A stretch of 64,000 bases of DNA, taken from contig CATLGV010000005.1 in NCBI GenBank assembly GCA_949948735.1, forward strand, positions 1-64,000, given 5' to 3'. This document shows, piece after piece, positions 40,609 to 48,239 of this stretch. The notes beneath the pieces are model-generated. The model was not told where the DNA came from. It ran no database searches and saw nothing but the letters and a program-made list of their open reading frames with translations. Numbering within the stretch: the first letter of the stretch is position 1; each line of letters opens with the position of its first letter. The stretch comes from an uncultured Lachnospiraceae bacterium. GTDB taxonomy: Bacteria; Bacillota; Clostridia; Lachnospirales; Lachnospiraceae. The position numbers and the translations under genes are program-made.

Positions 40609-40988
40609 ATACCAAAGAAAAATAAAAAAAGCACAAAAGATAAAATAAATGTTATCCGGTAACAGCAGACAATTATCGATAAAGTGCAAAAAAGTAAGGA
40701 GGCGAGTCCATTGGCACAGGAAAAGACCTAGATCTGACGAACCGAAACCCCTTAAAAATATGTGAATGAGAGAACTGCAGATGCCATGGAAGCATAGCAG
40801 AAAAGAATTAAGGCGTGTCTTTCAGGATAATCGTTGGAGAATAGGAAAAGAAAAGTTACAAGGACTGTTACTCAGAAACAAAAAGTCGGCGCAAAGGTAG
40901 AAAGCCGAGAAAGAGGAAAAAATTGGATAATGAAGTTCAGTAAGGCGGCCGTTATATCTCAGAGAAGAATATAGCGGCCGTCTTTTTA
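40609..40988 (+). ncRNA. Candidate non-coding transcript or long leader, unidentified
   Basis: The roughly 570-base space between folD and the WYL regulator has a promoter at its start and an intrinsic terminator at its end but no good gene. It is purine-rich. The only start with a good ribosome site (GGAGG near 40700) opens a six-codon frame, MAQEKT. I could not match it to tmRNA, 6S, RNase P or a known riboswitch by eye. Confidence 0.35.
40945..40988 (+). terminator. Intrinsic terminator before the WYL gene
   Basis: CGGCCGTTATAT (40946-40957) pairs with ATATAGCGGCCG (40969-40980), one G-U, with an 11-base loop and TCTTTTTA tail. Confidence 0.8.
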
Positions 40989-41020
40989 TGCGCAGGGGCG
41001 CACAGAGGGAGGAAACACGG

Positions 41021-41959
41021 ATGCAGGAGGGGCGGCTGTTTAAGATTATGTATTATCTGCTGGACAAGGGTGCGGCGACGGCTGCGGAGCTGGCGGAGCG
41101 CTTTGAGGTATCGGTAAGGACGATTTACAGGGATATTGACGCGCTGAGCGGCGCGGGCATCCCCGTCTATACGGAGACGGGAAGATCCGGTGGGATTCGC
41201 CTTCTGGGGGATTTTGTGCTGAATAAGACTGTGCTGTCGGAACAGGAGAGGCAGGAGGTTCTCGGCGCGCTGCAGGGGCTTTCGGTCGTGACCGGCGGAT
41301 ACCGCAGGGATACGCTGGAAAAGCTGTCCGCGCTGTTTCGCGTCCCCTCGTCGGACTGGCTGGAGGTGGATTTTTCCAGATGGGGGGATAAGCCCCGGGA
41401 CAATGAGCGGTTTGAGCTGTTGCGGGATGCGGCGATTCAGAACCGGTGCGTCAGGATCTTTTATGCGGCCGCGTACGGCGGGGGGAGCGAGCGGGTGATT
41501 TGTCCCTTGAAGCTCTTCTATAAGGCGAAGGCATGGTATTTAAAGGCGTATTGCCGCAAAAAGAAGGATTTCCGGCTTTTCAAGCTGAACCGCATTCTGA
41601 GCTGGACACTTTTGGAGGAGCGCTTTTCCCCGATGGAATATCCGCGTATCGAAGATGAGTGCAATGAAGGCGCGTGTATTCAGGACACATGCGTCCGGGA
41701 GACGGCGGAGGCGCGCGGCGGGGTAACGCTGCGTTTTCCGCAGGAGCTGGCATACCGGGTGTATGACGAGTTTGATACGGGCCAGATTCGGACGGAGGCG
41801 GACGGGAGCCTGACCGTAACGGCCCCTATGCCGGAGGACGAATGGCTGATCGGGTATCTGCTTTCGTTTGGCGCGCAGGTGGATATTATAGCGCCGGTAC
41901 GGCTGAAGGAGATTGTCGCGGCAAGAGCCAAAGATATTTACTTAAAAAATAAACTCTGA
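41021..41959 (+). CDS. YafY-type HTH and WYL-domain regulator
   Basis: A 312-residue regulator with an N-terminal DeoR-like helix-turn-helix (AAELAERFEVSVRTIYRDIDAL) and a WYL-type ligand domain from about 130 (CPLKLFYKAKAWYLKAYC replaces the WYL core). It may control the adjacent ClbS-like gene. GGGAGGAAACACGG sets the start. Ligand unknown. Confidence 0.9.
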   Translation: MQEGRLFKIMYYLLDKGAATAAELAERFEVSVRTIYRDIDALSGAGIPVYTETGRSGGIRLLGDFVLNKTVLSEQERQEVLGALQGLSVVTGGYRRDTLEKLSALFRVPSSDWLEVDFSRWGDKPRDNERFELLRDAAIQNRCVRIFYAAAYGGGSERVICPLKLFYKAKAWYLKAYCRKKKDFRLFKLNRILSWTLLEERFSPMEYPRIEDECNEGACIQDTCVRETAEARGGVTLRFPQELAYRVYDEFDTGQIRTEADGSLTVTAPMPEDEWLIGYLLSFGAQVDIIAPVRLKEIVAARAKDIYLKNKL

Positions 41960-42065
41960 CATAAGATGTCATGTTTTTTCTGTTATGCTGTTTATGAAGC
42001 TGAGGAAGCGCTGATGAAATCATCGTTTTCCTGAAAACCAAAGCAAACATACAAGGAGAGAGATT

Positions 42066-42605
42066 ATGGGAAGACCAGCGACAAAAACAGATCTGATAGA
42101 GGCGGCAAAGGAGACCTACGCACAGATGAACGCGGTGATTGACAGCTTCGGAGAGCGGGAGCTGTCCACGCCCTTTGCGTTTGACGACAAAAAGAAGGAG
42201 GCGCACTGGAAGCGCGACAAAAATCTTCGCGACGTGCTGATTCATCTCTACGAATGGCATCAGCTGCTGCTGCATTGGGCTGCGGCCAACCGGGAGGGGG
42301 GGAACGAGCCGTTCCTGCCCAGGCCGTATAATTGGAAGACTTACGGAGAGCTGAATATGTTTTTCTGGAAGAAGCACCAGAACACAACGCTGGAGGAGGC
42401 CAAAGCGCTGCTGGCGCAGTCTCACAGCGATGTGATGCGCCTGGCGGAAACCTTTACCAATGAAGAGCTGTTCTCAAAGGATGTATATCCGTGGGTGGGG
42501 AACAGCGCGCTGGGCTCTTATTTTGTCTCAAACATGTCGAGCCACTATAATTGGGCCATTAAGAAGCTCAAGGCGCATCAGAAAAATGTCAGGGCGGGTA
42601 AATAG
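42066..42605 (+). CDS. ClbS/DfsB-family protein (DUF1706)
   Basis: A 179-residue four-helix-bundle protein: WKRDKNLRDVLIHLYEWHQLLL, FLPRPYNWKTYGELN, and SNMSSHYNWAIKKLK are hallmarks. The family includes ClbS, the colibactin self-resistance hydrolase, and DfsB. No colibactin genes are near, so the role here is open. AAGGAGAG precedes the ATG. Confidence 0.9.
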   Translation: MGRPATKTDLIEAAKETYAQMNAVIDSFGERELSTPFAFDDKKKEAHWKRDKNLRDVLIHLYEWHQLLLHWAAANREGGNEPFLPRPYNWKTYGELNMFFWKKHQNTTLEEAKALLAQSHSDVMRLAETFTNEELFSKDVYPWVGNSALGSYFVSNMSSHYNWAIKKLKAHQKNVRAGK

Positions 42606-42622
42606 AACTTCTCTTCACCCTA

Positions 42623-42651
42623 TTGTCAACCCCCGAGCCTTATGTTATACT
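42623..42651 (+). promoter_or_regulatory. Promoter of the nucleoside phosphorylase-ECF unit
   Basis: TTGTCA and TATACT with 17-base spacing, 115 bases before the first start codon. Confidence 0.65.
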
Positions 42652-42669
42652 GCAAACAGCAGTGTCGGC

Positions 42670-42729
42670 GTCCGGAAGGCTTATTGCCCGGGTATATTGC
42701 TCAGGCAACAGGCCTTCCGGACATTTGTT
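42670..42729 (+). terminator. Leader hairpin, possible attenuator
   Basis: GTCCGGAAGGC pairs perfectly with GCCTTCCGGAC; inside it TTGCC pairs with GGCAA. The tail is ATTTGTTT. It begins about 12 bases after the predicted transcription start of the operon, so it could attenuate the operon or be a terminator for the ClbS gene. Confidence 0.55.
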
Positions 42730-42765
42730 TGAAAAAGGGTAAAGAGAAGAACAGGAGAACCGGCG

Positions 42766-43503
42766 ATGGCTTTCATGGCGCATATTAAATTAGAAGACAC
42801 GAACACGGTGAAAAATGCCCTGCTGCCGGGGGATCCCGCACGGCTGGACAGAATCGCCGGGTATCTGGAGCAGGTCAGGGAGCTGGCCTATAATCGTGAA
42901 TTCCGCAGCATAAAAGGGCTTTATAAGGGCAGCGAGGTGCTTGCGGTTTCGACGGGCATCGGCGGGGCAGGCACGGCCATTGTGGTGGAGGAGCTTGCCG
43001 CAATCGGCGTGAGGAATATGATACGCATCGGAAGCTGCGGCGCACTGCAGAAGGGGATGCACGTCGGCGACCTGGTGCTGGTGCACGGCGCGGTGCGGGA
43101 TGAGGGGACGTCCAAGGCGTATGTGGACGCCGCATATCCTGCGGTTGCGGATTTTGGGCTGCTTGGCGCGTGCCGGGAGGCTGCGGAGGCGGAGCAGTAT
43201 CCGTATCACATCGGTATTGCGCGCAGCCATGACAGCTTTTATATTGACGAAAAGGACGAGATTTACGCCTACTGGCAAAGGAAGGGTATCATTGCCTCCG
43301 ATATGGAGACGGCGGGGCTTTACGTCGCCGGGAGACTGCGGGGCGTGCGCTGCGCGTCCATACTGAATGTGGTGGTGGGCTGCGGGGAGGATTTGCAGGA
43401 GCAGATTAACCAATACACCGACGGGGAAGATCTGGCGGCGCGCGGGGAACGCAGGGAGATACTTACCGCATTAAATGCGTTAAGATATATTGATAATCCT
43501 TAG
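42766..43503 (+). CDS. Nucleoside phosphorylase (PNP/UDP family)
   Basis: A 245-residue phosphorylase of the hexameric NP-I type: NALLPGDPARLDRI, STGIGGAGTAIVVEEL, IRIGSCGAL and a DMETAGLYVAG with the ribose-binding Glu. It cleaves nucleosides with phosphate to a base and ribose-1-phosphate; the base preference (uridine or purine) is not certain. It heads a unit with an ECF transporter, suggesting nucleoside salvage. AGGAG before ATG. Confidence 0.88.
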   Translation: MAFMAHIKLEDTNTVKNALLPGDPARLDRIAGYLEQVRELAYNREFRSIKGLYKGSEVLAVSTGIGGAGTAIVVEELAAIGVRNMIRIGSCGALQKGMHVGDLVLVHGAVRDEGTSKAYVDAAYPAVADFGLLGACREAAEAEQYPYHIGIARSHDSFYIDEKDEIYAYWQRKGIIASDMETAGLYVAGRLRGVRCASILNVVVGCGEDLQEQINQYTDGEDLAARGERREILTALNALRYIDNP

Positions 43504-43524
43504 GGAGAAAGAGGGGTACTTCAA

Positions 43525-44127
43525 ATGAAAAAAGTATTTGCGACAAAACTCAATGCGGCAACGATCGTCCTGATACCGGTGTGCATCGGCATCAATTATC
43601 TCGGAAAACTGATTGCTTCGTTATTAAAGCTGCCGCTGTGGCTGGATTCTATCGGGACCTGCATCGGCGCGGTGCTGGGTGGTCCTGTTATCGGCGGCCT
43701 TTGCGGTGCGGCAAACAATCTGATTTACGGCTTTACGACAGGGGACAGCATTACGCTGGTCTATGCGCTTACCAGCCTGGGTATCGGCGTTGCGGTCGGC
43801 ATTATGGCAAGATGCGACTTTATGAAGAGCTTTGTGAAAGCCATTCTCTCGGCATGCGTGGCAGGCTTGACGGCAGTTGTTATATCAACGCCGTTAAATA
43901 TTATTTTCTGGGGCGGAACGACCGGGAATGTATGGGGAGACGCGGTTTTTGCGGCAACGCAGGCGGCGAAGCTGCCGGTTGCGCTGGGATCGTTTTTGGA
44001 TGAGGTTGTAGTGGACGTACCGGATAAGCTGCTCACGCTGATTATCGTATTCCTGATTATCAAGGCGCTTCCGAAGAAGCTGACTTCCCTGTATGAGGCT
44101 GGGACAGAGGTTGAGAAGCTCGATTAA
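43525..44127 (+). CDS. ECF transporter S component
   Basis: A 200-residue membrane protein with about six helices: WLDSIGTCIGAVLGGPVIGGLCGAANNLIYGF is typical of ECF substrate-binding subunits. The ligand is unknown; neighbours point to a nucleoside or nucleobase-like compound. It is 21 bases after the phosphorylase. A 273-bp transposon lies between it and the T component. Confidence 0.88.
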   Translation: MKKVFATKLNAATIVLIPVCIGINYLGKLIASLLKLPLWLDSIGTCIGAVLGGPVIGGLCGAANNLIYGFTTGDSITLVYALTSLGIGVAVGIMARCDFMKSFVKAILSACVAGLTAVVISTPLNIIFWGGTTGNVWGDAVFAATQAAKLPVALGSFLDEVVVDVPDKLLTLIIVFLIIKALPKKLTSLYEAGTEVEKLD

Positions 44128-44136
44128 GGGATTGTA

Positions 44137-44409
44137 CCTTTGATTGACAAAGGCGTGCACGGTCAGGTCAGAATAAATTTTGCATCCTGCATCGTTACTC
44201 TCGCTTCGCGTACGCCCTGTACGCGGCACTCAAGTGCCTTGCAGGATACAAAATTTTTTTCTGCCTGACTCTGTGACCTCAAGCGGAGAAAATTTTGGTA
44301 TTTTCAAGGCGGACGATTGAGGCGTACTGGGCGTACGCCGATTGAGGACAACGAAGAAAATACCGAAATTATTCCGCTTTGAGGCGTGTATGCCCTTGTC
44401 AATCGAAGG
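44137..44409. mobile_element. 273-bp TA-flanked MITE-like element, copy 2
   Basis: Same length and plan as copy 1, flanked by TA at 44135-44136 and 44410-44411. Ungapped hand comparison gives 31 differences in 273. Ends read CCTTTGATTGACAAAGG and, inverted, CCTTCGATTGACAAGG. Both internal hairpins are kept, partly by paired changes (for example 44184/44247 and 44298/44363). It lies inside the ECF operon without breaking a gene. Confidence 0.9.
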
Positions 44410-44440
44410 TAAAGATTATGAAGAGAGCATGGTTATAAGA

Positions 44441-45220
44441 ATGAAAAGTATTTCCTTATATGTTGACAACGGTACATATTTGACAAGAATGCATCCCTTC
44501 ACCAAGCTGTTCTATATTCTGACAGCCGTTTTAACGGCTGTCATCAGCGGGAATTTGTGGGTGTATGCGATATTTGTAGGGATTAGCAGCCTCGCACTGG
44601 TCAGTGCGGGGCTGTTTAAGAAGGCGGTTCCGCTGGTGGTCTTTTCTTTTACGGTGCTGATTGTCATCTTTTTGATTCAGGGGCTTTTTTATTACAGGAA
44701 TGAGACGCCCCTGCTTGAGCTGGGGGCGGTGGTCTTCTACCGGGAGGGCGTGCTCTATGCGGTGCGTATCGGTCTGAATATACTCAATATGCTGTTTTCC
44801 TTTGCGATTTTTGTGCTCTCCACGAAGCCGCAGGATCTTGTGGAGGCGCTGGAGCGGAAGGGATTTTCGCCCCGCTTTGGCTATGTTATCACGTCCGTAT
44901 TTCAGATTATTCCCCAGATGATGGGGACGATGAGTACGATTACCGACGCGCAGAGAAGCCGCGGCATGGAGACGGAGGGCGGCCTGCTTGTGCGGGCGAG
45001 GGCTTTTATTCCGCTGATTTCGCCGGTTGTTATGAATTCCCTGACCAATACGCGGGAGCGGGCAATCGCGCTCGAGGTGCGCGGCTTTGATTCGAAGGAG
45101 CGCAAGACTTATTTGTCCGAGTGGAAAAAGCAAAAATCAGACACATTGCTGAATATTGTGTTTCTGATAATCATTGTGGGGGCGATCATATGGAAAATAG
45201 CGGACGTATGGATTCTGTAG
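44441..45220 (+). CDS. ECF transporter T component (EcfT)
   Basis: A 259-residue membrane protein with five or six helices; SRGMETEGGL near residue 165 and ERAIALEVRGFD near 210 are the two Ala-Arg-Gly-type coupling motifs (here SRG and VRG) that contact the ATPases. Start at 44441 chosen over an in-frame ATG 12 bases earlier. The upstream in-frame sequence comes from the transposon and should not be part of the protein. It overlaps the ATPase gene by 31 bases. Confidence 0.9.
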   Translation: MKSISLYVDNGTYLTRMHPFTKLFYILTAVLTAVISGNLWVYAIFVGISSLALVSAGLFKKAVPLVVFSFTVLIVIFLIQGLFYYRNETPLLELGAVVFYREGVLYAVRIGLNILNMLFSFAIFVLSTKPQDLVEALERKGFSPRFGYVITSVFQIIPQMMGTMSTITDAQRSRGMETEGGLLVRARAFIPLISPVVMNSLTNTRERAIALEVRGFDSKERKTYLSEWKKQKSDTLLNIVFLIIIVGAIIWKIADVWIL

Positions 45221-46920
45221 CGGCTGGGAATGCTTTGATAGAGGTCGAAAATCTGAAATACCGGTATCCGCACACGCAGTCGCTTGCGCTTAAGGGTGTG
45301 AGCTTTTGCGTCAATCAGGGCGAGTTTATCGGTATCGCGGGGGCGAATAAGGCGGGAAAGAGTACGCTGACACAGGCGCTTGCGGGGCTGGTGCCGCAGT
45401 TTTACAAGGGTGCGTACGGCGGGCGCGTTGTCGTGGACGGCAGGGAGGCGGACAAGACACCGATTTGCGAGATCTGCAAAAGCGTCGGACTGGTATTTCA
45501 AAATCCGTTTAACCAGCTTTCGGGCGCGAAGGACAGTGTTTACGAGGAGATTGCCTTTGGCCTGCAGAATATGGGCATCGCGCCGGAGGAGATGCGGCGG
45601 CGGATTGACGAGGCGATGGCGCTTCTGGATATCTCGCAGTACCGCGGTAAGAATCCCTTTGATTTGTCCGGCGGACAGATGCAGCGCGTGGCGATTGCAA
45701 GCATTCTGGTGATGGAGCCCAAAATACTGGTGCTCGACGAGCCTACCTCCCAGCTGGATCCTGCGGGGACGGAGGAGGTCTTTAAGGCGGTGCTGCGCCT
45801 TGCAAAGGCCGGCAAGACCATCCTTATGGTGGAGCAGAAGATAGAGAAGCTTGCGGAATACTGCAACCGTATCCTGCTTATGGCGGACGGGGCGGTGGTG
45901 GACTTTGATACGCCGGAACGGATTTTTTCCAGGGCGGATTTGGAGAAAACAGGCGTCCAGCCTCCCGTGTATACGCGCCTTGCAAAGGCGCAGGGGTGGC
46001 ATATCGACGGCAAACCGGAGCTTTATCCGGTACGCCTTGCGCAGATGCAGCCGTTTCGGGAGCCGCTGGCGGCGCTGGTAAGACAGCTGGCGGACGCGGC
46101 TGCCGTGGAAGGGGCGGATACGCCGGAAACGGAGCGTCAAACAGTCTTTGAGATAAAGGCCCTGACCTTTTCCTATGATGAGGGCGCGGACGCGCGCAGG
46201 GTGATAGACGGCCTGAATCTGTGTCTGGACGGCAGGGCGACGGCCATTATAGGGCAGAACGGTGCGGGGAAGACGACGCTGGTAAAGCTGTTAAAGGGGC
46301 TGCTCAAGCCGGCCGGCGGAAGCATTTATTACAACGGAACAGATATTTCGGGCAGGACGGTGGCGTCGCTTGCCGGAGAGGTCGGATATGTTTTCCAGAG
46401 TCCGGACGACCAGATTTTTAAGAGCAGGGTGCTTGACGAGGTGATGTTTGGCCCGCTCAACATCGGGATGGACAAGGCTGCGGCGAAGGAAAGGTCTCTG
46501 GCGGCGCTGCGCATGGTGGGGCTGGAGGACGCCGCGGAGAAGAATCCGTACGACCTCGAGCTTGCGGAGCGCAAGATGGTGGCGGTTGCCTCTGTCCTGT
46601 CGATGGACACCAGGGTCATTATTTTTGACGAGCCCACGATTGCGCAGGATTATGCGGGCAGGGAGACGATGAAGCGCATTATCCGGGAGCTTTCCGGACA
46701 GGGCAGGCTTGTTATCGCTATTCTGCACGATATGGATTTTGTCGCGGAGTGCTTTACGCGCGTGATTGTCATGGCGCACGGAAGCGTTCTTGCGGACGGC
46801 ACGCCCAAGGAGGTATTTGACAGGGAGCAGATACTGGAGGAGGCGCGGATAGAGCGTCCCTATGCGGCGGCGATGTGCAATGCGCTGGGAATCGAGGGAT
46901 ATGTGCGCCTTGATATTTAA
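45190..46920 (+). CDS. ECF transporter fused ATPases (EcfA1-A2)
   Basis: A ~576-residue double ATPase. First half: Walker A GANKAGKST (Lys in place of the usual Gly), signature LSGGQMQRVAIAS, Walker B ILVLDEPTSQLDP. Second half: Walker A GQNGAGKTT, but signature is LELAERKMVAVAS rather than LSGGQ, and Walker B VIIFDEPTIAQD. Each half is thus degenerate in a different motif, which would leave one strong composite ATP site. It energises the preceding S and T subunits. Confidence 0.9.
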   Translation: MENSGRMDSVAAGNALIEVENLKYRYPHTQSLALKGVSFCVNQGEFIGIAGANKAGKSTLTQALAGLVPQFYKGAYGGRVVVDGREADKTPICEICKSVGLVFQNPFNQLSGAKDSVYEEIAFGLQNMGIAPEEMRRRIDEAMALLDISQYRGKNPFDLSGGQMQRVAIASILVMEPKILVLDEPTSQLDPAGTEEVFKAVLRLAKAGKTILMVEQKIEKLAEYCNRILLMADGAVVDFDTPERIFSRADLEKTGVQPPVYTRLAKAQGWHIDGKPELYPVRLAQMQPFREPLAALVRQLADAAAVEGADTPETERQTVFEIKALTFSYDEGADARRVIDGLNLCLDGRATAIIGQNGAGKTTLVKLLKGLLKPAGGSIYYNGTDISGRTVASLAGEVGYVFQSPDDQIFKSRVLDEVMFGPLNIGMDKAAAKERSLAALRMVGLEDAAEKNPYDLELAERKMVAVASVLSMDTRVIIFDEPTIAQDYAGRETMKRIIRELSGQGRLVIAILHDMDFVAECFTRVIVMAHGSVLADGTPKEVFDREQILEEARIERPYAAAMCNALGIEGYVRLDI

Positions 46921-46939
46921 GAGAAGAGAGGATTGCGCG

Positions 46940-47542
46940 ATGACGGAAATTTCTGATATGCATGTTTGTGCGGACGGGACGCTGGGAGATCTTCTGATGG
47001 TAATCGACATGCAGAACGTATATCTGGAGGGCCAGCCATGGGGCTGTGTGCGGACAGGCGAGGTCATGGAGCGTATAAAGACGCTGATAGACAGCCATGC
47101 GCCGGATAACGTGATTTTTACCAGATATATGCCGCCCAGGCATCCTGTCGGGACCTGGGAGCAGTACAATATCGAGAACAGGGAGATTAACGAGAACGCA
47201 TGGATGAGCGCGATGATTGACGGCTGCGGGCCGTATCTGGAGAAGTATCCGCTTTTCACCAAAAGCTGTTATTCTTCTTACGGCAGCAGGGAGGTAAAGG
47301 CCCTTGCCTCGCGGGCGCGCCGCGTGCTTCTGTGCGGCGTGGTGGCGGAGTGCTGCGTGCTTTTTACGCTGCTGAGCGGCATCGACGCGGGAGATAAGAT
47401 GGTTTATCTCAAGGATGCGTGCAGCGGCGTGAGCAGGGAGCATGAGGCGATGGTGGAAAATATCGCGGCGTATTATGCGCCGATGCACACGGAGGTTATG
47501 TCCTGCAGCGAATATATAGAATCAAAAAAGCCGGGTAAGTAG
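46940..47542 (+). CDS. Isochorismatase-family cysteine hydrolase
   Basis: A 200-residue hydrolase: LLMVIDMQNVYLE with catalytic Asp, and LLCGVVAECCVLFTLL with the nucleophile Cys after the cis-peptide region. Family members include nicotinamidase, biuret and ureidoacrylate hydrolases. Its place at the end of the nucleoside/ECF unit suggests action on a breakdown product of an imported base; this is inference. The stop codon lies in a terminator. Confidence 0.88.
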   Translation: MTEISDMHVCADGTLGDLLMVIDMQNVYLEGQPWGCVRTGEVMERIKTLIDSHAPDNVIFTRYMPPRHPVGTWEQYNIENREINENAWMSAMIDGCGPYLEKYPLFTKSCYSSYGSREVKALASRARRVLLCGVVAECCVLFTLLSGIDAGDKMVYLKDACSGVSREHEAMVENIAAYYAPMHTEVMSCSEYIESKKPGK

Positions 47543-47567
47543 CGTTATGCTGCTTCTCCGGCTTTTT
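47525..47567. terminator. Bidirectional terminator
   Basis: AAAAAGCCGG pairs with CCGGCTTTTT, with an inner AGTAGC/GCTGCT stem. A's on one side and T's on the other let it serve both the ECF operon and the convergent gene at 47594. Confidence 0.85.
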
Positions 47568-47593
47568 AGAGCGGAAGCTGTGGCGTCTGCGTC

Positions 47594-48064
47594 CTATTTG
47601 AGCGGCTTGGCGCCTGCTTTGTCCTGCATTCTTTCAACCCACGCCCTGAATTTGCCCTTTTTCTTAGCGGGCGCATTGTTCAGGCTTCCGCGGATACCGC
47701 GCACATCCGTTATGTAGATGCCGCTGACGGTTGCCTTCACTTCTTTTTTCACAGGGATGCTGTCAAAAATAGCCGCGTCGCAAATCAGCGACATAATCTG
47801 CGGGCCGATCTTGGCCTTTACGACGGGAAGCTTTGCGCGCCGCATATATTTGGGCGTCTGCTCCAGTACGGCGGCCGGCAGTCCCGCGTCTTTTAGCTTT
47901 AGCTTCTTTTTATCAATGATAAGCATGGAAACCGTCTGCTTTGCCGCTTCTATCTGCGCCTGCTGCTGCGCTTGCTTTGCCTGCATTTTTTTGCCGACGA
48001 AGTACAGCACGACGACTAAAATGATGAGAACAATTAAAATTGTTATGAGAACCTTTGCTACCAT
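47594..48064 (-). CDS. Membrane-anchored basic protein of unknown function
   Basis: A 156-residue protein with one N-terminal helix (VLITILIVLIILVVVLYFVG) then a Gln/Ala/Lys coiled region and a basic domain containing RRAKLPVVKAKIGPQIMSLICD. The C-terminus is Lys-rich. Not a recognised family. AGGTAAGGATTGAC precedes the ATG. It diverges from the PPIase lipoprotein gene. Confidence 0.65.
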   Translation of the reverse strand: MVAKVLITILIVLIILVVVLYFVGKKMQAKQAQQQAQIEAAKQTVSMLIIDKKKLKLKDAGLPAAVLEQTPKYMRRAKLPVVKAKIGPQIMSLICDAAIFDSIPVKKEVKATVSGIYITDVRGIRGSLNNAPAKKKGKFRAWVERMQDKAGAKPLK

Positions 48065-48122
48065 GTCAATCCTTACCTCTCTATGGAAATGTCATCATAT
48101 GGATTGTACCATTAAATGGCGC

Positions 48123-48144
48123 AAAGCGCAAGGCGCTTTTTGTT
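48123..48144 (+). terminator. Short GC hairpin in divergent spacer
   Basis: AAAGCGC and GCGCTTT around AAG followed by TTGTTT, just before the promoter at 48153. It may stop read-through into the lipoprotein gene. Confidence 0.4.
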
Positions 48145-48152
48145 TGGGGCGG

Positions 48153-48181
48153 TTGTCAAAACAACGAAAATCAATTATAAT
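48153..48181 (+). promoter_or_regulatory. Promoter of the PPIase lipoprotein gene
   Basis: TTGTCA and TATAAT with 17-base spacing, 59 bases before the start. Confidence 0.7.
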
Positions 48182-48239
48182 AAATCTGGATTGTAATGTT
48201 TGTACGTCTTGCCGCAAAGCGGAAGCATGGGAGATTAGA

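Noticed and set aside
42066-42605. Colibactin resistance locus
   Set aside because: ClbS-like proteins are widespread without colibactin genes; no polyketide synthase is present.
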